Shown: positions 8,817 to 17,406 of the stretch, piece by piece
Layout of the letters: each line of letters opens with the position of its first letter
Position numbering within the stretch: the first letter of the stretch is position 1
Assembly: GCA_963699215.1 (NCBI GenBank)
Contig: OY969422.1
Span: 620,001 to 684,000 of the forward strand
DNA: 64,000 nt
Direction: 5' to 3'
Source: VRUE01 sp963699215
Lineage (GTDB): Bacteria; Actinomycetota; Thermoleophilia; Solirubrobacterales; 70-9
Notes under the pieces: generated by a model
What the model was told of the DNA's origin: nothing
Databases searched by the model: none
Seen by the model: only the letters and a program-made list of their open reading frames with translations
Position numbers and translations under genes: made by a program

Positions 8817-8869
8817 TCCAACGCGTACTGCATCCGACCCCTATTTGGGGCTCGATGCAGCACGCATCC

Positions 8870-10930
8870 TCACGCAGCGCTTGCCGCGACCTCTGCGGCG
8901 ATCGCCTCGCGCGCCTCGTCCGGCTCCAGGACGACCAGGTCGCCGGCGCCGCGGAGGATCTCGCGCACCAGCCAGGAGGTCCCCGCGTAGGGCAGCTCGA
9001 CGACAACCGCGCCGTCGGCCAGCTCCTCGACCACGGTGCGCTCCTCGCGCAGCCAGCGGGCCCGCTCCGGAGAGACCCAGACGCGGGCGACCTGCGCGGT
9101 CGGAACCTCGCCGTCGGTCATCCAGCCCTCGACCCCGGCCAGCTCTTCGACCTCCTGGCGCGGCTCGTAGGTCTCATCGCCCACCGTGGCCTCCTTGACC
9201 CGGTCGAGCTTGAAGTGGCGGATCCCCTCTTTGGTCAGGTCGTAGCACTCGACGTACCAGCCCTCGCGCCCGTTCTCCAACCGGTAGGGCTCGACCCGGC
9301 GTTTGGTGAACTGGTCCTCGTTCTCCTTGTAGTACTGGATCTCGAGCACCCGGCGAGCCGCGATCGCCTCGTTGACGACCCGCGCCACCTCGGTGTCGCC
9401 ACCGCTGCCGGCGGCGATCTCCAGCCCCTCCTCGGAGGGGTCGTGGCCGAGTGCCTTGACGATCTTCCCGCGGGCGCTCTGCAGGCCGCCCTGGGGCAGG
9501 TGGTCGCCGAAGAGGTCGATCGCCGCGATCAGCGCCTTCGCCTCCAGCGGCAGCAGCCTCGCCGGGCGGGCGAAGTTGTCGCCGTAGGGCTCGGAGTCGA
9601 CCTCGATCTCGTCGCCGATGACTTCGGCGTAGAGGACGTAGGTGCCGCCACCGAAGTTGACGACGTTGAGCAGGTCGATGTCCTCCTGCAACTCCTCCCC
9701 GGTCAGCTCGAGCCGCTGGCGCAGCTCGGAGACGCGCAGCCGCTCGCTTCTCTTGGCCGAGTCGATCAGCAGGCCGGCGAGGGTGACGAGGCGGGCGAAG
9801 CGCTCGGGCCGGATCGCCGCCTCGCCGCGGCCGTTGCCGCGCGAGCGCGGCGGCGCCTCGCGCAGCGGGCGCTCGACCGTCTCCGCCGGCTCGAAATCGC
9901 TGCGGTGGCGGTCGTGGAGCAGGTCGAGACGCTCGCGCGCTTCCTCGCGCAGCTCCTCGGGCTCCAGCACCTCGGCGTTCTGGCGCCAGCGCAACACCCA
10001 GGCGATCAGCTCGCGCGGCGAGGCGTAGTCGGTCTCGAGGACCGAGCCCTTGCCGGGCGCGTCGTCGGCCTTGCGCGCCGGGCGCAGCTCACCGTAGGCG
10101 CTGAAGTCGCGCTCGATCAGCCAGGCGATGCGGTCGCGGACGTAGATCTTCGCCCTGCCGCGGATCTCCCCCAGCTGCCAGTCGGCGCGCTGGCCGTAGT
10201 CGCGGCGGTCGAAGTCCTCCGGCGGCGAGAAGTCGTGCTCGGCCTTGGAGGCGTAGCCGACCTTGCCCTGGATGCGGGAGAGGCGGAAGACGCGGACCGC
10301 GTCGCGCTCGTGCGAGTGGCCGATCAAGTAGAACTGGCCGGAGCGGAAGACGAGGTGGTAAGGGTCGACCTTGCGCTTCTCGGTCTCGTCGCGCTCCATC
10401 GTGTAGTAGGTGAACTCGATCGTCTTGCGGCGCGAGATCGCGGTCTCGATCTTGGAGAGGCGCTGGGAGAGGTCGCGGCCGCCGGCCGATGCCGTCATCG
10501 CCATCTCGACCGGCGCCCGGTCGCCCTCGCTGATCGGGTTCGGGTGGCCCCAGGCGACCTGCTGCAGGGCGAGGCGCAGCGGCTCGGCGTAGGCGAAGCC
10601 ACCGTCGGTGAGCAGCGAGAGCGCCGTGCTGAGCGAGGCCAGCTCGTCGTCGGAGAACTCGATCGGGTCGAGGTAGAAGTTCTCCGGCGGCAGCGAGTAG
10701 AGCTCGGCCTCGAAGAAGCCCTCGCCCGGTTTCTCCACCCCGAGCTGGATGCCGAGGCTCTCCAGCTCGGCGCGGTCGGCGTAGAAGCGGCGCGCGAAGG
10801 CGTCGTCGTTCATGTCGCTGTAGCCCTCCACCTCGCGCTTGATCTCCAGGGCCGAGACCGGCCTCCCCTGGGCCATCAGGAAGGAGATCAGCGAGAGCTG
10901 GCGGATCAGCTTCTCGGTGTCCTTGGCCAC
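8870..10930 (-). CDS. pafBC: PafB-PafC fused WYL-domain transcriptional regulator
   Basis: GTG 10930 opens a 686-aa protein (VAKDTEKLIRQLSLISFLMA). It contains two tandem copies of a winged-helix N-terminus followed by a WYL domain. The first half ends with IEFTYYTMERDETEKRKVDPYHLV and the second with VLEIQYYKENEDQFTKRRVEPYRL. In mycobacteria PafB and PafC are separate proteins that form a heterodimer activating DNA damage genes and are linked to the Pup-proteasome locus. Here they are one polypeptide, as in several other actinobacteria. No pup or proteasome gene is in the window. A role in the DNA-damage response is inferred from the family. Confidence 0.85.
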   Translation of the reverse strand: MAKDTEKLIRQLSLISFLMAQGRPVSALEIKREVEGYSDMNDDAFARRFYADRAELESLGIQLGVEKPGEGFFEAELYSLPPENFYLDPIEFSDDELASLSTALSLLTDGGFAYAEPLRLALQQVAWGHPNPISEGDRAPVEMAMTASAGGRDLSQRLSKIETAISRRKTIEFTYYTMERDETEKRKVDPYHLVFRSGQFYLIGHSHERDAVRVFRLSRIQGKVGYASKAEHDFSPPEDFDRRDYGQRADWQLGEIRGRAKIYVRDRIAWLIERDFSAYGELRPARKADDAPGKGSVLETDYASPRELIAWVLRWRQNAEVLEPEELREEARERLDLLHDRHRSDFEPAETVERPLREAPPRSRGNGRGEAAIRPERFARLVTLAGLLIDSAKRSERLRVSELRQRLELTGEELQEDIDLLNVVNFGGGTYVLYAEVIGDEIEVDSEPYGDNFARPARLLPLEAKALIAAIDLFGDHLPQGGLQSARGKIVKALGHDPSEEGLEIAAGSGGDTEVARVVNEAIAARRVLEIQYYKENEDQFTKRRVEPYRLENGREGWYVECYDLTKEGIRHFKLDRVKEATVGDETYEPRQEVEELAGVEGWMTDGEVPTAQVARVWVSPERARWLREERTVVEELADGAVVVELPYAGTSWLVREILRGAGDLVVLEPDEAREAIAAEVAASAA

Positions 10931-11026
10931 GGGCCCAGGATAGTGAGGGTGACCTTGCGAGCCCCCCGCCGAGACCACCGGAACCCCGCATTTTGCCCCA
11001 TTCGAGCGGGATAGAGTGCACCCCGC

Positions 11027-11344
11027 ATGGACATCCTTCGCAACCTCTTCGGCAGCGTGACCAACGGGATCGTCCGCCTCGCGGTCGCCGCCGGCATCCT
11101 CTTCTGCGCCTACCTGTTCATCGTCAAGCCGGTCCTGAAGACGACCAGCGACGCGATCCACTCGACCGGCCTCGACCAGATCGGCAAGACGCTGAACACG
11201 GTCAATCGCCAGGTCCAGCGTGAGATCCGCCACTCGTTCAAGGCGACCAAGGAGCGCGGCGCCAACCCGCAGCGCCTGATCAAGTGCATCAAGCACGCCG
11301 ATCAGGACGTGAACAAAATAGAACGTTGCACGCGCCGTTTCTGA
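11027..11344 (+). CDS. Small single-pass membrane protein, unknown function
   Basis: A 105-aa protein from ATG 11027. A hydrophobic segment (RLAVAAGILFCAYLFIVKPV) spans the membrane near residues 17-36. The rest is a polar, basic tail with two cysteines (IKCIKHADQD and IERCTRRF). No family is recognised. It is divergent from pafBC, with about 96 bp between start codons, and ends in front of a hairpin shared with the convergent exonuclease gene. Confidence 0.6.
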   Translation: MDILRNLFGSVTNGIVRLAVAAGILFCAYLFIVKPVLKTTSDAIHSTGLDQIGKTLNTVNRQVQREIRHSFKATKERGANPQRLIKCIKHADQDVNKIERCTRRF

Positions 11345-11378
11345 CGCGGCTCAGACGGGGTCAGGCAAGGACGAGGGA

Positions 11379-11402
11379 GGCGGAATAGGGACCTATTTCG
11401 CC
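11379..11402. terminator. Bidirectional terminator hairpin
   Basis: A 10-bp stem (GGCGGAATAG with CTATTTCGCC, one G-T pair) and a 4-nt loop lie between the convergent small membrane protein and YhaM-like genes, 34 bp from each stop codon. Confidence 0.6.
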
Positions 11403-11436
11403 GACTGAGGACGCCGCATGGCGCCGTCTGAGACCG

Positions 11437-12483
11437 TCAGGCGGCGCGTGCGCCGAAGTATGCGGAGCCTGAGAGTGCTCGGTCGAACCCTGACCAGGAC
11501 TCGCCGGCGGGCAGCTGGCGCTCGAGGCGGTCGAAGCTGCCGAGGCGACCGCCGAGGTTGTCGATCATGTGGACGAGGACCGCCTCGCGGGTCGCGGGGA
11601 CGACCGGCGAGCCGTGCTCGAGCGAGCCGTGGTGGCTGAGGATGATGTGGAGGACGGCCTGCGCCAAGCCGGGGTCGAAGCCGGGGATCTCCTCGATCTC
11701 GCGGCGCACCGTGTAGTAGCCGAGCGGGATCTCGCCCTGCAGGCGGCCGGCGTCGGTCAGGTCGATCGCCAGCGGGTCGTCGTTGTAGGCGACGGTCTTG
11801 CCGATGTCGTGCAGGAGGGCGCCGGCGACGGCGACCTCGCGGTCGATGCCGGGGAAGAAGTTGGCCGCGGCGCTGACCGCCTGGGCGACGGAGACGGTGT
11901 GCTCGAGCAGGCCGTGCCGGTAGGCCTGGTGGTAGACCTTCGCCGCCGGGGCGTCGCGGAAGCGCGCCCAGATCTGCGAGCGCTCGCCGAAGAAGCGGTC
12001 GAGCAGCTCGCGCAGCTGCGGCTCCTGCACGGTCTCGAGCAGCTGGCGCAGTTTGACCTCCAGCTCCTCGAAGGAGACATCCGACTCGGCCGCCAGCTCG
12101 GCCGGGTCATAGGAGCCCGGATCGGCCTCGCGCAGAGCGGTGAGCTTGATCTTCGCCCCCCAGCGCTCGCTCATCTCGAAGACGCCGCCGAGCTCGACCG
12201 GGGTCCCGGGTGAGGCGAGCGCGTAGAGCGCCTCGGCGTCCTCCCAAGCGACCGCCTCGGCGCCGCCGCTGGCGTCGCCGAGCACCAGCCGCAGCCAGGG
12301 CTCGCCGTTGCGCTTGCGCCGCAGCTCGCGCTCGCGCACGGCGTAGACGCCGGCCACCCGCTGGCCATCCTGCAGCTCCCGCAGCGGCACCCGCAGGGCG
12401 GGGGCGGCCTCGGCGGCCGGTGCCGGGTCGAGGATGGGCTCGTGCGGCGGTTCGAGGCTGTCCATCAGCGCCTGCTGGGTCAT
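11437..12483 (-). CDS. YhaM-like 3'-5' exoribonuclease (OB fold plus HD domain)
   Basis: A protein of 348 aa from ATG 12483 (MTQQALMDSLEPP); an in-frame ATG at 12561 would add 26 residues. The N-terminal part is an OB-fold nucleic acid-binding domain (VPLRELQDGQRVAGVYAV). The C-terminal part is an HD phosphohydrolase: YRHGLLEHTVSV, GALLHDIGKT, ILSHHG and LVHMIDNLG supply the metal-binding His and Asp residues. This order matches YhaM/CBF1-type exonucleases, which trim RNA or single-stranded DNA from the 3' end. Confidence 0.8.
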   Translation of the reverse strand: MTQQALMDSLEPPHEPILDPAPAAEAAPALRVPLRELQDGQRVAGVYAVRERELRRKRNGEPWLRLVLGDASGGAEAVAWEDAEALYALASPGTPVELGGVFEMSERWGAKIKLTALREADPGSYDPAELAAESDVSFEELEVKLRQLLETVQEPQLRELLDRFFGERSQIWARFRDAPAAKVYHQAYRHGLLEHTVSVAQAVSAAANFFPGIDREVAVAGALLHDIGKTVAYNDDPLAIDLTDAGRLQGEIPLGYYTVRREIEEIPGFDPGLAQAVLHIILSHHGSLEHGSPVVPATREAVLVHMIDNLGGRLGSFDRLERQLPAGESWSGFDRALSGSAYFGARAA

Positions 12484-12565
12484 CCTGCGATCAAGGTAGA
12501 GGCGGGCGCGGACGGCTCGTTGCGCCGCCGAACGAGCATGAGCGGCGATCGTAGTTTTCAAGCTT

Positions 12566-12583
12566 CATCGAAGCTCATCGATG
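12566..12583. promoter_or_regulatory. Candidate ArsR operator
   Basis: CATCGA-AGCTCA-TCGATG is a perfect 6-bp inverted repeat with a 6-bp spacer, overlapping the first possible ATG of the arsR gene. The size and position suit an ArsR/SmtB dimer site for autorepression. If it is the operator, the GTG at 12605 becomes a more natural start for the regulator. Confidence 0.5.
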
Positions 12584-12991
12584 AATCGTGGTAGCGTCCA
12601 ATTCGTGGCCGCTACCGACCTTCCGACGATCGAGTGCTGCACTCCGCTAGCCGGGTCGTCGCTCGCCGACGGGCGGGCAGCGGAGCTGGAGGCGGTGATC
12701 AAGGCCTTGGCCGATCGGCACCGGTTGCGGATCGTCAACCTGCTGCTGCGGGCGGGCGGCGAGCCGGTCTGCGTCTGCGAGGTGCAGCCGCTGCTCGGCC
12801 TCTCCCAAGGCACCGTCAGCCACCACCTCAAGCAGCTGGTCGAGGCCGGGATCGTCGCGCGCGAGACCCGCGGCACCTACAGCTATTTCAGCCTCGTGCC
12901 GGGCGCGCTCGATTCCGTGCGCGAGGTGTTCTCGGTCCCCGAGCGCGTTCCCGTCCCAGCCGGGAGCGGCGACCCGGCGGGCTGCTGCTGA
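12581..12991 (+). CDS. arsR: ArsR family metalloregulator
   Basis: A 136-aa winged-helix repressor. ELEAVIKALADRHRLRIVNL opens the DNA-binding domain, and GLSQGTVSHHLKQLVEAGIV is the recognition helix. Cysteines that could bind As(III) or another metal are in IECCTPLAG near the N-terminus, in the VCVCEV motif of the alpha-3 helix region and in the C-terminal GCC. It heads an operon with an aquaporin and an arsenate reductase, so arsenite sensing is the best guess. The start is either ATG 12581 or GTG 12605. Confidence 0.8.
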   Translation: MNRGSVQFVAATDLPTIECCTPLAGSSLADGRAAELEAVIKALADRHRLRIVNLLLRAGGEPVCVCEVQPLLGLSQGTVSHHLKQLVEAGIVARETRGTYSYFSLVPGALDSVREVFSVPERVPVPAGSGDPAGCC

Positions 12992-12996
12992 CGGCC

Positions 12997-13674
12997 GTGG
13001 ACGCGCGCCCGGACCTGCTGCGCCGCTCCGCCGCCGAGGCGATCGGCGCCTTCGCCCTGGTCTTCGCCGGCTGCGGCGCGATCGTCACCGACGCGGTCCA
13101 CGAAGGGGTGCTGGGCGCGGTCGGCGTATCGCTCGTCTTCGGCCTGGTGATCATGGCGATGGTCTACGCGACGGGCCACCTCTCCGGGGCCCACCTAAAC
13201 CCGGCGGTGACGCTCGCCTTCGCCCTCACCCGTCACTTCCCCGGGCGCGAGGCCGTCGCCTACGTCGCCGCCCAACTGCTCGGGGCGATCGCGGCGGCGG
13301 CGCTGCTGCTCGCGGTATGGCCCAGCGAGCCGGCCTCGCTCGGCGCCACCGTGCCCAGCGTCGGCACCGGCAGCGCCCTGGCTTACGAGGCGGCGCTGAC
13401 CGCCTTCCTCATGTTCGTGATCATGGCCGTCGCGACCGACACGCGGGCGGTCGGCGCCGGGGCCGCGATCGCGATCGGCGGCACCGTCGGCCTCGACGCC
13501 CTCTTCGGCGGGCCGATCACCGGCGCCTCGATGAACCCGGCGCGGTCGCTTGGCCCCGGCCTCGTCTCGGGCGAGCTGCACGACATCTGGATCTACCTCG
13601 TCGCCCCGCTCGCCGGCGCCGCCCTGGGCGCCCTCGCCTATCAGCTCGTCCGCGGCAAGCAGCCGGGCCGATGA
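12997..13674 (+). CDS. Aquaporin/MIP channel, probable arsenite efflux
   Basis: About 225 aa, GTG 12997, five bases after arsR. Six hydrophobic helices and both half-helix signatures are present: SGAHLNPAVTLAFA and TGASMNPARSLGP. In Sinorhizobium an aquaglyceroporin inside an ars operon (aqpS) lets arsenite made by ArsC leave the cell down its gradient. The same gene order here (arsR, MIP, arsC) suggests the same job. No ArsB or Acr3 pump is seen nearby. The end overlaps the arsC start by four bases. Confidence 0.8.
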   Translation: MDARPDLLRRSAAEAIGAFALVFAGCGAIVTDAVHEGVLGAVGVSLVFGLVIMAMVYATGHLSGAHLNPAVTLAFALTRHFPGREAVAYVAAQLLGAIAAAALLLAVWPSEPASLGATVPSVGTGSALAYEAALTAFLMFVIMAVATDTRAVGAGAAIAIGGTVGLDALFGGPITGASMNPARSLGPGLVSGELHDIWIYLVAPLAGAALGALAYQLVRGKQPGR

Positions 13675-14060
13675 CCCGCGTCCTCTTCGTCTGCCTCCAT
13701 AACGCCGGCCGCTCGCAGATGAGCGAGGCGCTCTTCGCCCGCGCCGCCGGCGGCAACCACGAGGCGCGCTCGGCCGGGACGACCCCGAGCGACCGGGTCC
13801 ACCCCGAGGTGGTCGAGGCGATGGCGGAGGTCGGGATCGACCTGGGCGACCGGGTCCCCCGTCAGCTCGGCCGCGAGGACGCCGAGTGGGCCGACGTCGT
13901 GGTGACCATGGGCTGCGGCGACGAGTGCCCCTATATACCGGGCAAGCGCTACCTCGACTGGGACCTGCCCGATCCCAAGGAACGCCCGCTGGAGGAGGTC
14001 CGCGCCACGCGCGAGGAGATCGAGCGGCAAGTGGCGGAGCTGATCGCCGGCTTGGACTAG
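13671..14060 (+). CDS. arsC: Arsenate reductase, low-molecular-weight tyrosine phosphatase type
   Basis: A 129-aa protein starting MTRVLFVCLHNAGRSQMSEA. The P-loop CLHNAGRS is the catalytic C-x5-R-S motif. VVTMGCGDECPYIPGKRYLD carries the further cysteine, and the Asp of DWDLPDP is the general acid. These features match thioredoxin/mycoredoxin-linked arsenate reductases. It starts inside the aquaporin stop codon (ATGA), so the two are translationally coupled. Confidence 0.88.
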   Translation: MTRVLFVCLHNAGRSQMSEALFARAAGGNHEARSAGTTPSDRVHPEVVEAMAEVGIDLGDRVPRQLGREDAEWADVVVTMGCGDECPYIPGKRYLDWDLPDPKERPLEEVRATREEIERQVAELIAGLD

Positions 14061-14071
14061 ATTTCCCCGCG

Positions 14072-14359
14072 ATGCGGGCCATGCGCTACATCGCCCTTAC
14101 CGAGGCGACCAGCTTCCTGGCGCTGCTGATCGCCTCCTACGTCAAACGGACCGGCGGCGGCGAGATGGGCGTGCACATCCTCGGGCCGCTTCACGGCGGT
14201 CTCTTCGTCCTCTATGTGATCGTCGCCCTCAACCTGCGGGCAGAGGCCGGCTGGTCGTGGAAGACGACGTTCTGGATCCTGGTCGGCGCGGTGGTCCCCT
14301 TCGGCGGTTACGCCGTCGATTGGTGGCTGGTGCGGGAAGCGCGGCGGACGGCGACGTGA
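14072..14359 (+). CDS. DUF3817 integral membrane protein
   Basis: About 95 aa with three hydrophobic segments (IALTEATSFLALLIASYVKR, GPLHGGLFVLYVIVALNL, TTFWILVGAVVPFGGYAVDW). The Glu of LTEATSF and the GPLHG motif are typical of DUF3817 membrane proteins. It follows arsC by 11 bases and may be part of the same transcript. No function is known for the family. Confidence 0.7.
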   Translation: MRAMRYIALTEATSFLALLIASYVKRTGGGEMGVHILGPLHGGLFVLYVIVALNLRAEAGWSWKTTFWILVGAVVPFGGYAVDWWLVREARRTAT

Positions 14360-14393
14360 GGCTCCGCCGGTTCGCCTCCGACGGCGGCGCCCT

Positions 14394-17114
14394 CTAGGCC
14401 GAGTCCTCGGAGGTGGCGAGGCGGACCGCGGTCGCGGCCCTAGCCGCGGCGGGGCGGCTGTAGGGCCGCCTGACGCCGAGGCTGAAGCGGAATTCTTCGA
14501 GATCGCGCAGGGCGGCGTTGAGTCGCCTCAGGTAGAGCTTGCCGACGGTGTCTTTCGCGGTCGTGACCAGCCGGCGCCTCAACGGTGTTCGCTTCCGCGT
14601 CGAGTTGAGCAGGATCGAGCGTTCCCAGAGCGAGACCGGGAACGTGACGTTGGCCAAGGCCGCGTAGCGGCGGCCCCGCCGAGCCGGGTACCACAGCAGG
14701 AGCCAGCCGGCCATGGCCACGAACGAGGTCGTCAGCACCGACACGCCCAGGCCGAGCGGCGGAACGACCGCCAGAGCCACGTAGCCGAGGCCGGCCATCG
14801 TCGCGGCCGAGAGGAGGCCGATCAGCTTCGACGAGACCGCCGCCCCCGGCGGGGGCACGCGTTCGAGGATCTCGAGCGCCCCGAGGTCGGAGCGGCTCTC
14901 CTTCGGGACCCCCAGGGCCAGGGTCAGGATCGCGCTGTAGGCCGAGAGCCCGCGCTTGCGCGAGGCCAGCGGGACGCTGATCGTCCTCGGGCCGACGAAG
15001 ACCCCTCCGTGGGGCAGCGGCGCCCACTGCCTCGACCGCGGCTGGGCCGTGACTCTCCTGCGGAGCTGCTCGGGGGCTTCCTGGCCGTGCAGGACGAAGG
15101 CGGAGAAATGGTTGCGCAGGCCGGCCTCGGCGAGCAGGACAAGCCAGCGCAGGCCGGATTCGCCGGTGGCCAGCCCCCGCTGCAGTGCGACGGCGAGGAA
15201 CGGCGGGAACTCGCAGTTGTTCAGGACCAGCTCGGGCTCCTCGACGGCGAGGTCGACCCCGCACGCCTCGGCCAGCCTGAGCGCGGCCGCGGAGTCGTTC
15301 AGCGCGTAGGAGCTGAAGAGCCGCACCAGCCGCTGGCGATCCGAGCCGACCAGGTGCTCGAACACCTCCTCCAGGTCGATGCCGACCTCGCGGCCGGAGA
15401 GCTCCGACCAGCGTTCCGCGTCCTGCAGGACGACGTTGAACAGGTGCAGGCGCGAGAGCCACTCGTTGGTCCACTGCTCCGGGTTCGAGTTGAGCAGCTC
15501 GGCCTGCTCCTGGTCCAGGTAGTCCTGCCAGACGTCGCCGCTGTAGGCCTGGGTCTCGAGGAAGCAGCGGCCGAGAATCTCCTGGCCGCAGGCACCCGCC
15601 ACTTCGTCGATCGCCGCCGGCCGGTGCACCCTCGGCAGCAGCGCGGTCGCGAACGGGATGACCTCGTTCAGCCGCGAGCGGAGCTGTGGCTGGTCTGCCG
15701 CCTGGAACTCCTCGTAACGACCGAGCAGCTCCGCGAACCCGTCCACCCGGCCGAGCGCCGCCTCTTTCGCCGCGAGGAACTCGCAGAAGGTCAGGTGGAT
15801 GAAGCGGAGAGACTCGCCGTCGCGCTCGTGGGCGACGATCCCGGTGTCCCGCTCTAGGTCGAGCAGGAGCTGTTCGGCGACATCCGTGGTGGAGCACTCG
15901 TGGACGTCCATGACTATCTCCACCGCCGCCTTCCAGGTGGGCGAGTTGGCCGCCTGGGCGCCGTCGGTCAGGTTGTCGAGCGCGAGACGGCCGAGGATCG
16001 TCTCGCGCTGCTCGCGGAGGGTGGTGCGGGCGCCCATGCCGAGCTGCCGCCCTCGCCTCTCGACCAGCAGCTCGTCGACGACCTGGTCGTAGAAGGAGGT
16101 ACGGGTGTCCGGGGGTGCGTTGATCGTGCTCTGGTCGTTCGCCACGTACATCGCCAGCACCAATGGGTTGCGGCACATCTCCCGCAGAGTGGGCCGGTCG
16201 GTCAGGTCGGAGTAGATCCTCGAGACGTGTTCGACCTGGTCGGTCTCGAATGGCCAGCGCTCGAGGAAGCTGAAGATGTCCGCCGGGCTGAAGGGCGCGA
16301 TCCGGTACACGTCGGGGAACAGGTCGTCGAAATCCGCCCGCACCTGCTGGTGAAACTGCGCCCGCATCGTCAGCACCACGACGTTCGCCTCGGAGCGGCG
16401 GGTGAGTTCGGTGCTGAGCCCGCGAATCGCCATCGCGGTGCGCCGGTAGTCGTCGCTTGCCACCTCGTCGAGGCCGTCGAGCAGGATCAGCAGTCCCTGT
16501 CCGTCGACGAAGCTGTCGAACAGCTGCCCCATGTCGAACCCCTGAACCCGCTCGATCCCCTCGCGCAGCTTCGCCAGCGCCCAATCCCCTGCCTCCCCCT
16601 CGTCGGAGACCGTCGTCGGAGGGGTGAAGCGCTTCAGCTCTACGGTGATCGGGAGGCGCACCTCCTTGCTGGCGAACTCGGCTTCGCGGCAGGCTTCGCG
16701 GAACGTCCGCTTGACCAGCGACGACTTGCCCGACCCGGGATCGCCGACGATCGTGATCCGCCTGCCCTTCTCGAAGGCCTCGCGCAGGGTCGAGCCCCTC
16801 GCGTCTCCCGACGAGGGCTCGAAGCTCAGCGGGACGAAGATCGTGTCCGTCTCAAGGCTGACCCCCTCTTTGCCGGGCACCTGGAGCTTCTTGTTGGCGT
16901 TGTCCTGCAGTTGCAGGCGGCAGTAGCGGCGCAGGCTGAGCCGGCTCGCCAGGGCCTGGTGAAAGAGCCGGCTGAAGTACCAGGCGACGTAGTTGAGGAC
17001 GTAGGAGAGGTGGTCGGAGAGCAGGTCGCGCAGCCACCTGAGCAGCAGATAGAAGAGGGGGGCGATCACCAGGGTGATGCCCACGGTCAGCCAGTCGATC
17101 TCGAGCGCAGCCAT
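14394..17114 (-). CDS. Membrane-anchored NACHT/STAND NTPase
   Basis: A 906-aa protein. An N-terminal hydrophobic segment (residues 10-27, VGITLVIAPLFYLLLRWL) is followed by the NACHT module. GDPGSGKSSL at about 124-133 is Walker A, LLILLDGLDEV at about 208-218 is Walker B, and RFIHLTFCEFLAAKEAAL is the winged-helix segment after the NTPase core. A helical region with no clear repeat motif follows. Near residues 758-808 there are two membrane helices (LIGLLSAATMAGLGYVALAV and a second), then a basic tail. NACHT proteins sense signals by oligomerising, and several bacterial ones protect against phages. Role here is not known; the membrane anchors at both ends are notable. Confidence 0.8.
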   Translation of the reverse strand: MAALEIDWLTVGITLVIAPLFYLLLRWLRDLLSDHLSYVLNYVAWYFSRLFHQALASRLSLRRYCRLQLQDNANKKLQVPGKEGVSLETDTIFVPLSFEPSSGDARGSTLREAFEKGRRITIVGDPGSGKSSLVKRTFREACREAEFASKEVRLPITVELKRFTPPTTVSDEGEAGDWALAKLREGIERVQGFDMGQLFDSFVDGQGLLILLDGLDEVASDDYRRTAMAIRGLSTELTRRSEANVVVLTMRAQFHQQVRADFDDLFPDVYRIAPFSPADIFSFLERWPFETDQVEHVSRIYSDLTDRPTLREMCRNPLVLAMYVANDQSTINAPPDTRTSFYDQVVDELLVERRGRQLGMGARTTLREQRETILGRLALDNLTDGAQAANSPTWKAAVEIVMDVHECSTTDVAEQLLLDLERDTGIVAHERDGESLRFIHLTFCEFLAAKEAALGRVDGFAELLGRYEEFQAADQPQLRSRLNEVIPFATALLPRVHRPAAIDEVAGACGQEILGRCFLETQAYSGDVWQDYLDQEQAELLNSNPEQWTNEWLSRLHLFNVVLQDAERWSELSGREVGIDLEEVFEHLVGSDRQRLVRLFSSYALNDSAAALRLAEACGVDLAVEEPELVLNNCEFPPFLAVALQRGLATGESGLRWLVLLAEAGLRNHFSAFVLHGQEAPEQLRRRVTAQPRSRQWAPLPHGGVFVGPRTISVPLASRKRGLSAYSAILTLALGVPKESRSDLGALEILERVPPPGAAVSSKLIGLLSAATMAGLGYVALAVVPPLGLGVSVLTTSFVAMAGWLLLWYPARRGRRYAALANVTFPVSLWERSILLNSTRKRTPLRRRLVTTAKDTVGKLYLRRLNAALRDLEEFRFSLGVRRPYSRPAAARAATAVRLATSEDSA

Positions 17115-17406
17115 GCCTCCCTCCCCCCATCTGTGCTCAGTACCGAGAACTTCCCAGTGTCCCGCTCGGTATGTCGCAAGACTTATATTATCCGAACTGG
17201 TAGTGGGTACGGTGCGGATGCGGAGGCCACAAACGGGTGCCAGTCACTCGGGCGGCGGAGGATGGCCGCTTCGGCACCGCGTGCCCCGGAACCCGTCTCC
17301 GTGTCCGGCCCATCGCCGCCGACGTGGGTTCTCGGAAAGGGGCAGGAACCGCGGCAGAAGCGCAGAAACCCTGACTGTTCCGGCGGGTTTCTGATAGGCA
17401 TCCACC

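Noticed and set aside
8789..11014. Long plus-strand open frame opposite pafBC
   Set aside because: Same reason: low-complexity Leu/Asp/Val-rich shadow of the WYL protein frame.
17160..17406. An additional small gene in the NACHT/zinc-finger intergenic region
   Set aside because: Only short frames without ribosome sites or family likeness occur; the A/T-rich core fits promoters better.
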